Below, one piece after another: positions 25,477-34,796 of a stretch of 64,000 nucleotides of DNA. The position numbers were made by a program, and so were the translations under genes. A model generated the notes under the pieces. The model saw only the letters and a list, made by a program, of their open reading frames with translations. It was not told the DNA's origin and searched no databases. How positions within the stretch are numbered: position 1 is the stretch's first letter; each line of letters opens with the position of its first letter. Source of the DNA: Desulfospira sp963664655 (GTDB lineage: Bacteria > Desulfobacterota > Desulfobacteria > Desulfobacterales > Desulfobacteraceae); NCBI GenBank assembly GCA_963664655.2, contig CAXXHM010000001.1, positions 124,001 to 188,000 of the forward strand. The letters are read 5' to 3'.

Positions 25477-27762
25477 TTGGGTAAGCCCCTGATCATAGTC
25501 GAATCCCCAACCAAAATCAAAACCCTGAAAAAATATGTGGGTAAGGAATATAATGTGGCGGCCAGTGCCGGCCATATCCGGGACCTTCCTGTAAAGAACC
25601 TGGGAATCGACGTTGATGACAACTTTAAAGCCAAATATGTAAACATTAAAGATAAATCAAAAGTGATTTCCGGGTTAAAACAGAGCGCCAAAAACAGCAG
25701 TGATATCTATCTTGCCCCTGACCCTGACCGGGAAGGAGAGGCCATTGCCTTTCACATCATGGATATCCTTAAAAACAAAGACCGGAAATTTCACCGGGTC
25801 CTGATCCATGAACTGACCAAAAAAGGGATTACCGAAGCCCTTGACCACCCGCTGGAACCCGATAAGGACAAATATGATGCCCAGCAGGCCAGAAGAAAAC
25901 TGGACCGGCTGGTGGGGTATCAGATCTCCCCTTTGCTCTGGCAGAAGGTGCAGCGGGGGTTGAGCGCCGGCCGGGTCCAGTCTGTGGCCGTTCGCATCAT
26001 CTGCGACCGGGAGCGGGAAATCCGCAAATTTGTCCCCGAAGAATACTGGACCATCACAGCAGATCTCATGAGCGGGACCCCGCCTTTATTTAATGCGGCC
26101 CTGGTTAAAATAGGCGATCAGAAAATTGATCATAAAAAATTTAAAATTGAAAACCAGGCCCAGGCCGACAAAATTGTAAATGACCTGAAGGGGGCTGATT
26201 TCATCGTGGATGAAATCCGGAAAAAAACCGTTAAGCGAACCCCGCTGCCCCCGTTTATCACCAGCAAGCTTCAGCAGGACGCCATCAACCGCCTGCGGTT
26301 TTCCGCCAAAAAGACCATGATGGTGGCCCAGCAGCTGTACGAGGGGATTGAAATCGGCACCGGTGGCCCCGAAGGCCTGATCACCTATATGAGGACCGAC
26401 TCCACACGGATTGCGCCGGAAGCGGCCCAGGAGGCAAAGGACCTTATCCTCCAGGAATACGGAAACGATTATGCCCTGAACAAACCCCGGTTCTTTAAAA
26501 ACAGGAACAAGGCCCAGGATGCCCATGAGGCCATCAGGCCCACCTCGGTGTTCAATTTCCCGGAAAAAATAAAATCCTACCTGTCCCCGGACCAGTTTAA
26601 GCTTTATGACCTAATCTGGAAACGGTTTGTGGCCTCCCAGATGGCCCAGGCCCTGGTGGACCAGAAGTCCATTCTCATCAAGGCCGGGGAACCCTACCTG
26701 TTTTCCGTATCCGGTTCCACCGTGACATTTCCCGGATTTATGAAGTTGTATGCCATTGCCGAAAACGGTGACGGAAAAGACATCCAGACCCTCCCCGGCG
26801 TGACGGAAGGAACCCGGCTTTCCTGTGAAAAAATCAATCCGGACCAGCACTTTACCAAACCCCCGCCCAGGTTTACCGAAGCATCCCTGGTCAAGGAACT
26901 TGAAAAAAACGGGATCGGCCGGCCGTCCACCTATGCCTCCATCTTAAGCGTGATCCGGGACAAGGGGTATGTGGACCTGGTTAACCGGGCCTTTGTTCCC
27001 AGTGAACTCGGGTTTATTGTCAACGACCTTTTGGTGGATTCCTTTCCCGATCTGCTCAATATCTCCTTTACCGCCCAGATGGAAACCAACCTGGACGATG
27101 TGGAAAACGGGGATCTCAATGAAGTGGCCCTGCTGTCAAAGTTTTACTCCGGGTTTAAAAAGACCCTGGACAAGGCATCAGAACAGATGGTCAGCGTCAA
27201 AGGGGTGGGAATTGAAACCGGCCTTCAATGCCCTTCCTGCGGCAAGCCCTTGAACATCAAAATCGGCCGGAACGGCCATTTCCTGGCCTGTACAGGGTAT
27301 CCGGAATGCACCTTTACCTCCAATTACACCCGGGATGAAAAAGGGCAGATCGCCATTGTGGAAAAACAGGTGGATGACACCCCGGTCAAAGACTGCAAGG
27401 AATGCGGCAAACCCATGGTGGCCAAAGAGGGGCGGTTTGGGATCTTTCTGGCCTGTACCGGATATCCTGACTGCAAACACACCGAGTCCCTGCAACAGGA
27501 AAACGCTACCAAAGACACCGGGGTGGCCTGCCCTGAACCCGGCTGTACGGGCACCATTGTTGAAAAGAAATCCAAACGGGGAAAGATTTTTTACGGCTGT
27601 TCCAAATACCCGGACTGTAAATTTGCTTCCTGGGACAAACCGGTCAACAAAGAATGCCCGGTGTGCGGCGGCCGTTACCTGGTGGAAAAAGAAACCAAGC
27701 GGGATGGGAAATTTCTAAAATGTCCGGACAGGGAGTGTGGACATCAAGAAACGATAGAATAG
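25477..27762 (+). CDS. topA: DNA topoisomerase I
   Basis: 761 residues from TTG 25477, with AAGGAGG 8 bp upstream. TOPRIM at the N-terminus (LIIVESPTKIKTLKKYVG, APDPDREGEAIAFH), active-site Tyr in GLITYMRTDSTRI (about 306), and RPSTYASILSVI. The C-terminus has four zinc-ribbon units (CPSCGK…CTGYPEC, CKECGK…CTGYPDC, CPEPGC…CSKYPDC, CPVCGG…CPDREC). It relaxes negative supercoils. It is convergent with efp; R2 lies between them. Confidence 0.97.
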   Translation: MGKPLIIVESPTKIKTLKKYVGKEYNVAASAGHIRDLPVKNLGIDVDDNFKAKYVNIKDKSKVISGLKQSAKNSSDIYLAPDPDREGEAIAFHIMDILKNKDRKFHRVLIHELTKKGITEALDHPLEPDKDKYDAQQARRKLDRLVGYQISPLLWQKVQRGLSAGRVQSVAVRIICDREREIRKFVPEEYWTITADLMSGTPPLFNAALVKIGDQKIDHKKFKIENQAQADKIVNDLKGADFIVDEIRKKTVKRTPLPPFITSKLQQDAINRLRFSAKKTMMVAQQLYEGIEIGTGGPEGLITYMRTDSTRIAPEAAQEAKDLILQEYGNDYALNKPRFFKNRNKAQDAHEAIRPTSVFNFPEKIKSYLSPDQFKLYDLIWKRFVASQMAQALVDQKSILIKAGEPYLFSVSGSTVTFPGFMKLYAIAENGDGKDIQTLPGVTEGTRLSCEKINPDQHFTKPPPRFTEASLVKELEKNGIGRPSTYASILSVIRDKGYVDLVNRAFVPSELGFIVNDLLVDSFPDLLNISFTAQMETNLDDVENGDLNEVALLSKFYSGFKKTLDKASEQMVSVKGVGIETGLQCPSCGKPLNIKIGRNGHFLACTGYPECTFTSNYTRDEKGQIAIVEKQVDDTPVKDCKECGKPMVAKEGRFGIFLACTGYPDCKHTESLQQENATKDTGVACPEPGCTGTIVEKKSKRGKIFYGCSKYPDCKFASWDKPVNKECPVCGGRYLVEKETKRDGKFLKCPDRECGHQETIE

Positions 27763-27806
27763 ATACAAGAGGCGGATCCTGTTTCCTGCATATTTACCGG
27801 AAAACT

Positions 27807-27951
27807 GTGTCTGGACGAAAAGTTGCCCAGATGCAAGGCGTAACCTAAAGGTCAGAAACCAGAAAAATTTGCAACCGGAGCAACCTTCAGGGTTGTGAGG
27901 ATTGCAAATTTTTCTGCAACACAGCAGATGGGTGACTTTTTGTTCAAACAC
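27807..27951. repeat. Nested palindromic element R2, long copy (145 bp)
   Basis: Three nested inverted pairs: an outer 23-bp imperfect pair (GTGTCTGGACGAAAAGTTGC… at 27807-27829 with 27929-27951), a perfect 15-bp pair CAGAAAAATTTGCAA (27860-27874) with its complement at 27902-27916, and CAACC-TTCAG-GGTTG (27881-27895) at the tip. It fills the gap between convergent topA and efp, ending 4 bp from the efp stop. A transcript of either strand folds, so it may act as a two-way terminator or RNA end. Confidence 0.75.
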
Positions 27952-27955
27952 CAGC

Positions 27956-28519
27956 CTATTCGTTCACCCGTTCTACATACTCCCGGGACCTCGTATCAAT
28001 CTTCACCATCTGCCCTTCGTCCACAAAGGGGGGAACCTGGATTTCAAACCCGGTTTCAAGGGTGGCGGGTTTGGTGCTTCCCGTGGCCGTGTCGCCTTTG
28101 GCCCAGGGCTCGGCTTTGGTGACGGTCAGGTTGACAAAATTGGGCAGCGTCAGGCCAATGGGGTTGCCGTTGTGAAGCAGGACCGTACACAGGGTGTTTT
28201 CTTTGAGCAGGTCAATGGCATCTCCGAGCTGATCCCTGGTCATGAATACCTGCTCATAATTTGACGAGTTCATAAAACAATAGGCGTTCTGATCGGCATA
28301 CAGATATTCCATGTCCTGTTCTTCCAGATCTGCTTTGGGGAATTTATCCCCTGACCTGTAAGTCCGTTCAAACTGGGCACCGGTGATCATATTTTTAAGC
28401 CTGCACTTGTAAAGGGACTGGCCTTTGCCCGGCTTTTTAAACTCAAACCCGACAATAATATGCGGTTCTCCGTCGATTTCAAATTTCAGGCCTTTTCTTA
28501 AATCACTGGCTAAATACAT
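27956..28519 (-). CDS. efp: Translation elongation factor P
   Basis: 187 residues, normal. Domain I with the loop KPGKGQSLY carrying the Lys that is modified in EF-P of the lysyl (EpmA) type (about residue 34). The first residues give MYLASDLRKGLKFEIDGEP. Domains II and III follow (GAQFERTYRSGDKF, TGFEIQVPPFVDEGQMVKID). It helps ribosomes through polyproline stretches. No epmA or epmB is in the window. Divergent from guaA. Confidence 0.95.
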   Translation of the reverse strand: MYLASDLRKGLKFEIDGEPHIIVGFEFKKPGKGQSLYKCRLKNMITGAQFERTYRSGDKFPKADLEEQDMEYLYADQNAYCFMNSSNYEQVFMTRDQLGDAIDLLKENTLCTVLLHNGNPIGLTLPNFVNLTVTKAEPWAKGDTATGSTKPATLETGFEIQVPPFVDEGQMVKIDTRSREYVERVNE

Positions 28520-28748
28520 TCTGACTCCTAAACTTTTTCGCCGGCCGTTTGGTAAAACACCTTAAAACGACTGGCCTTTATGGTTGGTTTGGCCCGGCAG
28601 GGCACCAGGGGGTTCTATATTGATCCGTATAAAAGCATAATCGGGCTTTCTTGGCAAGGATCTTCAAAAAGCGCTTGCATTTTTATCCCAATTATAGGAA
28701 AAAATATGATTCACTAAACCGCACCATATTTGCCAAACATCTAAAAAA

Positions 28749-30293
28749 GTGGAAACAACCGGCATGATCATAGTCATTGATTTCGGATCACAGTTTAATC
28801 AGCTTATCGCCAGGAGGGTCAGGGAACATAAGGTTTACTGCCAGGTGGAACCTGCCCAGATCTCCATTGAAAAAATCAAAGCCCTTAACCCGGAAGGGAT
28901 CATTTTATCGGGCGGACCGTCCAGCATCTATGAAGACAACAGCCCGACTATTGATAAGGCCCTGTTCGACTTAGGGGTCCCGGTTCTTGGCATCTGCTAC
29001 GGGATGCATTACATGGTTCATGTTCTTGGCGGAAAGATTGAACGGGCCCAAAAAAGGGAATACGGGTTTGCCAACCTTGACATCAAGGGGTCCTGCCCGT
29101 TGTTCAAGGATATGGGAAACAGCTTTCAGTGCTGGATGAGTCATGGCGATTCAGCCATTGAACTGCCCCCGGGATTTGAGGTAACGGCGTCCACAGAAAA
29201 TACCGCCATTGCCGCCATTGCCGATCATAAACGAAAATTTTTCGGGCTCCAGCTTCATCCGGAAGTGGAGCATTCCGTTAACGGCTCACTGATGATCCGC
29301 CACTTTCTGTTTGACGTCTGCGGGTGTGAAGAAAGCTGGACCATGAAATCCTTTGTGGATGGTGCCGTGGCCCAGATCAAAGACGCTGTCGGGGACGACA
29401 AGGTGATCATGGGCCTTTCCGGCGGCGTGGACTCCTCAGTGGCCGCCACCCTGATTCACAAGGCCATCGGCAAAAACCTTTACTGCATCTTTGTGGACAA
29501 CGGGCTGCTCCGGAAGAACGAAAAAGAACAGCTCGAACAGAGCCTGACCTCTCACCTGGATTTAAACATCAAATTCGTGGATGCCGGTCAGCGCTTCTTA
29601 ACGGCCTTAGAGGGCGTGACCGATCCTGAAATCAAGCGCAAAACCATCGGCAGCCTGTTTATTGAGGTGTTTGAGGAGGAAGCCGGACAAATTGAAGGGG
29701 CAAGGTTTTTGGGCCAGGGCACCCTTTACCCGGATATTATTGAGTCCAAGTCCGCCTTTGGGGGCCCCACCTCCATTATCAAGTCCCACCACAATGTGGG
29801 CGGGCTGCCTGAAAAAATGAAGCTCAAACTCATTGAACCGTTACAGCTGCTGTTTAAAGACGAGGTCAGAAAACTTGGCCTGGAACTGGGCATCAGCGAA
29901 GACCTGGTCTGGCGGCAGCCCTTCCCCGGACCCGGCCTTGCCATCAGGATCATGGGAGAGATTACCAAAGAGCGGCTGGATATCTTAAGAACCGCTGACG
30001 GCATCCTTCTTGAAGAAATCAAGGCCGCCGGACTGTACCGGAAACTGTGGCAGTCCTTTGCGGTCCTGCTGCCGGTCAAAAGCGTGGGGGTCATGGGGGA
30101 CAAGCGGACATTTGCCAACTGTGTGGCCATCCGGGCCGTCACCAGCAGCGACGCCATGACCGCGGACTGGGCCAAACTGCCCCATGACCTTTTGGGAAAA
30201 ATATCCAACCGGATCATTAACGAAGCCGAACAGATCAACCGGGTGGTGTTTGACATCACATCCAAACCCCCCGGAACCATTGAATGGGAGTAA
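28749..30293 (+). CDS. guaA: GMP synthase (glutamine-hydrolysing)
   Basis: 514 residues from GTG 28749; ATG 28764 is an alternative that removes five residues. Neither has a strong ribosome binding site. Class I glutamine amidotransferase domain with Cys in GICYGMHYMVH and the His-Glu pair in GLQLHPEVEHS. ATP-pyrophosphatase domain with PP-loop GLSGGVDSSVAAT, and the C-terminal dimerisation domain ending PPGTIEWE. It converts XMP to GMP. The 229-bp gap before it (28520-28748) carries the divergent efp and guaA promoters; I see no riboswitch there. Confidence 0.97.
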   Translation: METTGMIIVIDFGSQFNQLIARRVREHKVYCQVEPAQISIEKIKALNPEGIILSGGPSSIYEDNSPTIDKALFDLGVPVLGICYGMHYMVHVLGGKIERAQKREYGFANLDIKGSCPLFKDMGNSFQCWMSHGDSAIELPPGFEVTASTENTAIAAIADHKRKFFGLQLHPEVEHSVNGSLMIRHFLFDVCGCEESWTMKSFVDGAVAQIKDAVGDDKVIMGLSGGVDSSVAATLIHKAIGKNLYCIFVDNGLLRKNEKEQLEQSLTSHLDLNIKFVDAGQRFLTALEGVTDPEIKRKTIGSLFIEVFEEEAGQIEGARFLGQGTLYPDIIESKSAFGGPTSIIKSHHNVGGLPEKMKLKLIEPLQLLFKDEVRKLGLELGISEDLVWRQPFPGPGLAIRIMGEITKERLDILRTADGILLEEIKAAGLYRKLWQSFAVLLPVKSVGVMGDKRTFANCVAIRAVTSSDAMTADWAKLPHDLLGKISNRIINEAEQINRVVFDITSKPPGTIEWE

Positions 30294-30303
30294 AAAAAGT
30301 CCC

Positions 30304-31326
30304 ATGAGCCTGAAAGATTATAAAAGTGACGATATTGACCTGCCCGAAGACCCGGGCAGTATCCCTTCCTCAGGATACCAGCAGGAAATCAATACCCTGA
30401 AAATTGAAAAATTATCCAACCGGGTCACCATCATCTCCGTCATTATTCCCGTTCTGATTACGGCCATCCTGGCCTTTGCCTATATGGACATGAAAGAGCG
30501 GGTCATTGATGTGGATGAGACCAAAAAACACCAGATGGACCAGGTGGCCAAACAGCTTGAAGAAAAGGTGAATGCATTAGATGTAAGGATCGCCAAAAAC
30601 CGGTTTGATTTTGACCAGAAAGTCCCGGAACTGACCCAAAAGGGACAGGCCCTTGAAAACCAGGTGGCCAAAATGGGATCTGAAAAGGCCGGCGACAAGG
30701 AGTTCAAAAAATTCATGCAGGAAACCGTAACTGCGGTCAAGGATCAAAAAGCCCTGCTGGACAAACTGGAAAAACGGATCCAAAACAACTCCGATCAGAA
30801 CAAATCCGCCCTGGAAACCGTGGAACGGATTAATACCGCCCTTCAAAAAACCATTAAGGAAAATGACACCCATTTCCAGACGGCGGCCGGGAAAATCCAG
30901 GAGGAAATCAAGCTGTTCAAAGAGGAGTTTGACGCAAGGCTCCTGGAACTTGCCGACTATGACCAGGAAATTGCCAAGCTGAAAAAAACCGCCAGCCTTT
31001 TAGAGACCCAGATCAAAGAACTGGACAGCCAGAAGATTTCAGCCAAGGACGCCCAGACCCGCATGGCCGCGCTTAAGGCCTCCCTTGAACAGCTGATCAA
31101 AGACCGGACCCCGCCCCAGGCAGCCGCCGCGCAGTCAAAGCCGTCTACGGCAACGCCGTCTGAGACAGCAACGCCTTCGACGGGAACGGCTCAGGGAAAA
31201 CCGGCAGCAAATCGCTCAACACCTGCCCAGACGGTAAGACAACCCCCTCAGACCATTGAGCCTGCCCTGAGCATTGATACGGACCCGTCAGCCAAGGGCA
31301 TATCTGAAGAGACCCTGACTCAGTAA
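30304..31326 (+). CDS. Coiled-coil membrane protein of unknown function
   Basis: 340 residues from ATG 30304; a longer frame runs back into guaA. A cytosolic N-terminus (about 40 residues, acidic) precedes one membrane helix (VTIISVIIPVLITAILAFAY), then a long predicted coiled coil (about 65-265, rich in K/E/Q heptads), then a low-complexity Ala/Thr/Pro/Ser tail (PSETATPSTGTA…). The layout resembles periplasmic or envelope spacer proteins. No enzymatic motif. It starts 10 bp after guaA. Its 3' end overlaps the convergent mltD end by 7 bp. Confidence 0.7.
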   Translation: MSLKDYKSDDIDLPEDPGSIPSSGYQQEINTLKIEKLSNRVTIISVIIPVLITAILAFAYMDMKERVIDVDETKKHQMDQVAKQLEEKVNALDVRIAKNRFDFDQKVPELTQKGQALENQVAKMGSEKAGDKEFKKFMQETVTAVKDQKALLDKLEKRIQNNSDQNKSALETVERINTALQKTIKENDTHFQTAAGKIQEEIKLFKEEFDARLLELADYDQEIAKLKKTASLLETQIKELDSQKISAKDAQTRMAALKASLEQLIKDRTPPQAAAAQSKPSTATPSETATPSTGTAQGKPAANRSTPAQTVRQPPQTIEPALSIDTDPSAKGISEETLTQ

Positions 31327-32561
31327 CGGATCACCAGCCGGTCACCGGGGTGGATGACCTTTTTTTTGCTGAAGTGATTGAGTTTGAGTAAGGCGGAAAG
31401 GGACATGCCGTATTTTCTGGCAATCCCGCCAAGGCTTTCCCCGGGTCTGACCACATGGATCCGGGATGTCTGCCGGGGGCTTTGTTTGGCTTCCCCGGCC
31501 TGACATAATTGGGCGAATTTTTCCTTAAATCCCTTATCCGCCCCTTTGGGCACCAGCAGCTGGGTTTTTCCCGACCCCAGGATGTACCCGCGGATCTCAG
31601 GGTTCATATCCTTGATGGTTTTAAACGACACCCCTGCGGCCTTGGCAATGTTAAGGATGGGAACATCCTGGCTGGTATTGACCTCTATTTCAGAAAAGCT
31701 AAGGGGCGGGTAAAGATCAGACGCCATACAGTCAAACCCATAGACTGCCGGATTGTCCAGGATCATCTTAACCGCCACGGCCCGAAATACATACCGCTGG
31801 GTTTCCCGGTAAAGGTAAAGAGAAAAATAATCCCGGGTATCCTGGGAATTGATTTCCCCCTGCAGTCCGCTTTCTCCCATGTTGTAGGCGGACATGGCCA
31901 GAAGATAGGAGCCGAACTGTTCATAAAGCTTTTTGAAATACTGACAGGCGGCCCGGGTGGATTTAAACAGACTCCGGCGCTCGTCAACCCGGGAGTTGAT
32001 GGCAAGGCCGTATCTTCTGCCCGTGCTTTTCATGAACTGCCACAACCCCACTGCGCCGGCCGATGACTGGGCATGGGGCCGCAAAGAGCTTTCAATCACC
32101 GTGATATATTTCAAATCCATGGGAAGGCCTTCCTGGGCCAGGATGGCCTCAATATGGGGGAAATACCGGCCGCTGCGCTTAATCCAGAGGATGATCTGGG
32201 CACGGTCCCAGAGCATCAGGAGCATCTCCATTTCCAGGCGCTGCCTCACCTCTATGTCTTCGATGGGAATCCTTGTCCCGCAAAAGGTGATGGGGTCTTT
32301 AAACCGGATGCTTTCCATTAAGGAGGGGATCTTTTCCTGGCCCAGGGACATTGTTTCAGATCCCGGGGAGACCTGTTTTTCAGGGCTTGGAGATATTTTT
32401 TCAGGCACTTTATGGGACGTCTTTTCAGGTACCGGATGGGATATGGTTCCGGAACTGACGGTCACGGATTCGGTTTTTTCGCAAAATCCCGGGGAAAGCA
32501 TACCCCCAAAAACAAACAGCACAGCCCATCCGATCTTCAGGATGACAGGTGGTAGGCACAT
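31320..32561 (-). CDS. mltD: Membrane-bound lytic murein transglycosylase D-like protein
   Basis: 413 residues. N-terminal signal (ILKIGWAVLFVFGGMLSPGF), a Ser/Pro/Glu-rich linker, SLT domain with catalytic Glu in YITVIESSLRPHAQS and GAVGLWQFMKSTGRRYGL, then MSAYNMGESGLQ. C-terminal LysM (IHVVRPGESLGGIARKYGMS, ending HPGDRLVIRY). It cuts peptidoglycan strands. Only one LysM is present, where E. coli MltD has more. It overlaps the convergent coiled-coil gene by 7 bp. Confidence 0.92.
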   Translation of the reverse strand: MCLPPVILKIGWAVLFVFGGMLSPGFCEKTESVTVSSGTISHPVPEKTSHKVPEKISPSPEKQVSPGSETMSLGQEKIPSLMESIRFKDPITFCGTRIPIEDIEVRQRLEMEMLLMLWDRAQIILWIKRSGRYFPHIEAILAQEGLPMDLKYITVIESSLRPHAQSSAGAVGLWQFMKSTGRRYGLAINSRVDERRSLFKSTRAACQYFKKLYEQFGSYLLAMSAYNMGESGLQGEINSQDTRDYFSLYLYRETQRYVFRAVAVKMILDNPAVYGFDCMASDLYPPLSFSEIEVNTSQDVPILNIAKAAGVSFKTIKDMNPEIRGYILGSGKTQLLVPKGADKGFKEKFAQLCQAGEAKQSPRQTSRIHVVRPGESLGGIARKYGMSLSALLKLNHFSKKKVIHPGDRLVIRY

Positions 32562-32716
32562 ATCGTCATTATCCTTATTGATTTTTTAAATTGAGAAAAA
32601 GCAAGCCATTCAGCCGGAAACCGGCATACGACTGGTATCATGACAAAAATAAGAATCAATGTCAATTTGCCTTTCAGGGCAGTCCGGGGCAGCCCCGCAA
32701 CACGCATAAAATAACC
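32562..32716. other. Gap upstream of mltD, no gene seen
   Basis: The whole gap to the next gene is 415 bp (32562-32976). The first part should hold the mltD promoter on the minus strand; I see no convincing boxes. A plus-strand terminator and R1 copy B follow. From 32857 to 32976 the sequence is AT-rich, ending with GAGGAG before the ATG at 32977. Confidence 0.4.
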
Positions 32717-32717
32717 C

Positions 32718-32740
32718 AAAGGGGGATCCCCCTTTTTTTT
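32718..32740 (+). terminator. Perfect palindrome with T run
   Basis: AAAGGGGGATCCCCCTTT is a perfect inverted repeat followed by a run of T to 32740. It has the form of a plus-strand intrinsic terminator, although no gene is upstream of it in that direction. It touches R1 copy B. Confidence 0.55.
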
Positions 32741-32856
32741 ATATGAAAGTCTCACTAACATCCTGAGAAGACTTTCAATATTTGTTGTGGGCGGTGCTTG
32801 GTTGGATAACCAAGGCGGCCCGGTTTCTGCCCTTTAGGGTATGGCCGTTATATGCA
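32741..32856 (+). repeat. Dispersed repeat R1, copy B (long form)
   Basis: Order of parts: GAAAGTCT…AGACTTTC hairpin, TTTGTTGTGGGCGGTGCTTGG, GGATAACCAAGGCGGCCCGG, then an added segment TTTCTGCCCTTTAGGGTAT, and TGGCCGTTATATGCA. The added segment is shared only with copy C (49491-49608). It lies 120 bp upstream of the B12-binding radical SAM gene. Confidence 0.8.
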
Positions 32857-32976
32857 AGGACACGCCGGGGAGGTGCTATTTACCACTTGAAATCATGATA
32901 AAAAAGTGTTAACAGTTTCCGCCTTTTACAATCTAAGGGCAACCGTTTTTTTCATTTTTTCGAGGAGTTTGACAGA

Positions 32977-34596
32977 ATGCGGGCTGTTCTTGTTTTCCCA
33001 CCGAAAGCAGGTGCCACATATGTGCCATTAGGCATTGCATCGCTTGCCCCTTACATTAAGGCCCGGGTGCCTGACGCCGACGTTCGGTTAATTGATTTAA
33101 ACATTTTGCTCTGGCACCTTCTGGCAGCAGGAGACCCTGAAGGTCATGATCTTCTTGCGTTTACCCAGGGAAAGGCCGGGCAATTTCTCGATCACGGACA
33201 AACCCGATACTATAAGCACGTATGGGATCGGCTCCGGGGCCGGATGGCCCATCTGGGCAAGCAGGCCGGCGCATATCTTGAGACCGGTGAAGCAGATCAG
33301 GAATTTTTGTCCATACTCGGGAACCAGGCAGATCAGATTCTCTCATTAGAGGCCCAATTCGTCGGAATTTCAGTTCTTTTTCCGGAACAGGTCCCGTTTG
33401 CCGCCGCACTTGCCAGAGCACTCAAACATACGCCGAATATAAAAGGACTTTCCCGGGTCAGGGTTGTTTTAGGCGGGGCCATGATGTCGGCGATGCCGAT
33501 AAACGAACTGCTTGAAGCGGTTCCTGAGATTGATGCCGTGGTCTGCGGGGAAGGAGAGGAAGCGGCTGCGGCACTCTGCGAGGGTCGTCCATTAAATGGA
33601 ATCCCCGGCCTGATTTACCGGGAAGGCGATCACATCCGTGCCAATAAGAAAACCCAAACCCTTTCATTGAGAGGATTGCCGGCCCCTGATTTTTCAGAAC
33701 TTTCCCTTGACAGGTATTTTAATCCCGTTCCGGTGCTCCCGGTTCTTTTCTCAAGGGGGTGCGCCTGGCGGCGGTGCCGTTTCTGCTCACATAATTTTTC
33801 CTTTGGCGGGCATCGTAAAAAAGAGATTCATGACTTTGTGGCCGAGATGGTTGGTTACAGACGCTGTCTTGGCGTCCGCCACTTTTATTTTGCCGATGAG
33901 TATATTACACCCGACGATATGGACGCCATCTGCCAGGAAATCATGGTGCAGGGGCTGAATGCCCATTTTCATATACTGGGCAAGCCGACTGCCGACTGTA
34001 CCCAGGCCCGCCTTGCACTCTGGCTGGCCGCCGGCTGCCGCTGGATCGGCTGGGGAATTGAAAGCGGGTCCCAAAGGCTGCTTGATCTCATCAATAAAGG
34101 CACCCGCGTTGAGGAGATCGAATCCGTGATCAACCATTCAGCCTCTGTCGGTATTTCAAACCTTGGTTTGATGATCTTCGGCCTGCCGACCGCAACTGAT
34201 GAAGACCTGGACATGACCCTGGATTTTCTGTCCCGGACCTACCCGGGTTTCAGCGGATTGACGGCCAGTGCTTTTGTTCTGTTTGAAAAAACCTATTTCG
34301 CGCGAAATGCCCGGCGCTTCGGTATGCACATTGAAGGCAGAACGCCTTTGATTAAAAGCAATGGAAAGATTGTCTGCAGTTTTCGGCTTAGATTCAGGGA
34401 AATTGCTTTGGACGGGTTATTGAGAGCACCGCGCGGCGCGTTTGAGGTTGCCCGGTGGCAGCGATTCCGGAAATGGCTGGGAGATCCACCGCTGCTTGAG
34501 CAGCTTCCTACAGAGCATTATCTGATCCATGTATCGGCATCCGGATCTTCCCTGAAAGATCCCGCACAGGATGAAGCCGATGCCCAGCCTATCTGA
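32977..34596 (+). CDS. B12-binding-domain radical SAM protein
   Basis: 539 residues from ATG 32977 (GAGGAG upstream). N-terminal cobalamin-binding-like Rossmann part (VLVFPPKAGATYVPLGIASL; VVLGGAMMSAMP; VCGEGEEAAAAL). The radical SAM part begins with SRGCAWRRCRFC at about residue 260, giving CX4CX2C in place of the usual CX3CX2C. FYFADEYI, GWGIESGSQRLL and MIFGLPTATDEDLD follow, which are normal for the superfamily. Substrate unknown. It stands alone, with R1 copy B upstream and no operon partner, and codon use seems a little more mixed than its neighbours, so it may have been acquired. Confidence 0.85.
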   Translation: MRAVLVFPPKAGATYVPLGIASLAPYIKARVPDADVRLIDLNILLWHLLAAGDPEGHDLLAFTQGKAGQFLDHGQTRYYKHVWDRLRGRMAHLGKQAGAYLETGEADQEFLSILGNQADQILSLEAQFVGISVLFPEQVPFAAALARALKHTPNIKGLSRVRVVLGGAMMSAMPINELLEAVPEIDAVVCGEGEEAAAALCEGRPLNGIPGLIYREGDHIRANKKTQTLSLRGLPAPDFSELSLDRYFNPVPVLPVLFSRGCAWRRCRFCSHNFSFGGHRKKEIHDFVAEMVGYRRCLGVRHFYFADEYITPDDMDAICQEIMVQGLNAHFHILGKPTADCTQARLALWLAAGCRWIGWGIESGSQRLLDLINKGTRVEEIESVINHSASVGISNLGLMIFGLPTATDEDLDMTLDFLSRTYPGFSGLTASAFVLFEKTYFARNARRFGMHIEGRTPLIKSNGKIVCSFRLRFREIALDGLLRAPRGAFEVARWQRFRKWLGDPPLLEQLPTEHYLIHVSASGSSLKDPAQDEADAQPI

Positions 34597-34796
34597 TCCA
34601 AGATAAAAAAGTCAATCGTTGAACCAGTCTGTCCCCATCAAACAGCTAAAGCCTTAACCGGCTGGACTGAGCATTTATCTTGTTTTGCACGGGCCTGCCC
34701 TGTGAAGGGCCTTGCTTCTTTTTGCCTCCTTGTTTCTTGTTTCCTGCCGTGGTATACGGAAAGCTGTTTTACAACCCTTCAGGCAACCTTTTTTTT

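Noticed and set aside
32741..32856. R1 as a c-di-GMP or other known riboswitch
   Set aside because: The conserved bases of known riboswitch classes that I can recall are not present, and copies face away from as well as towards genes.
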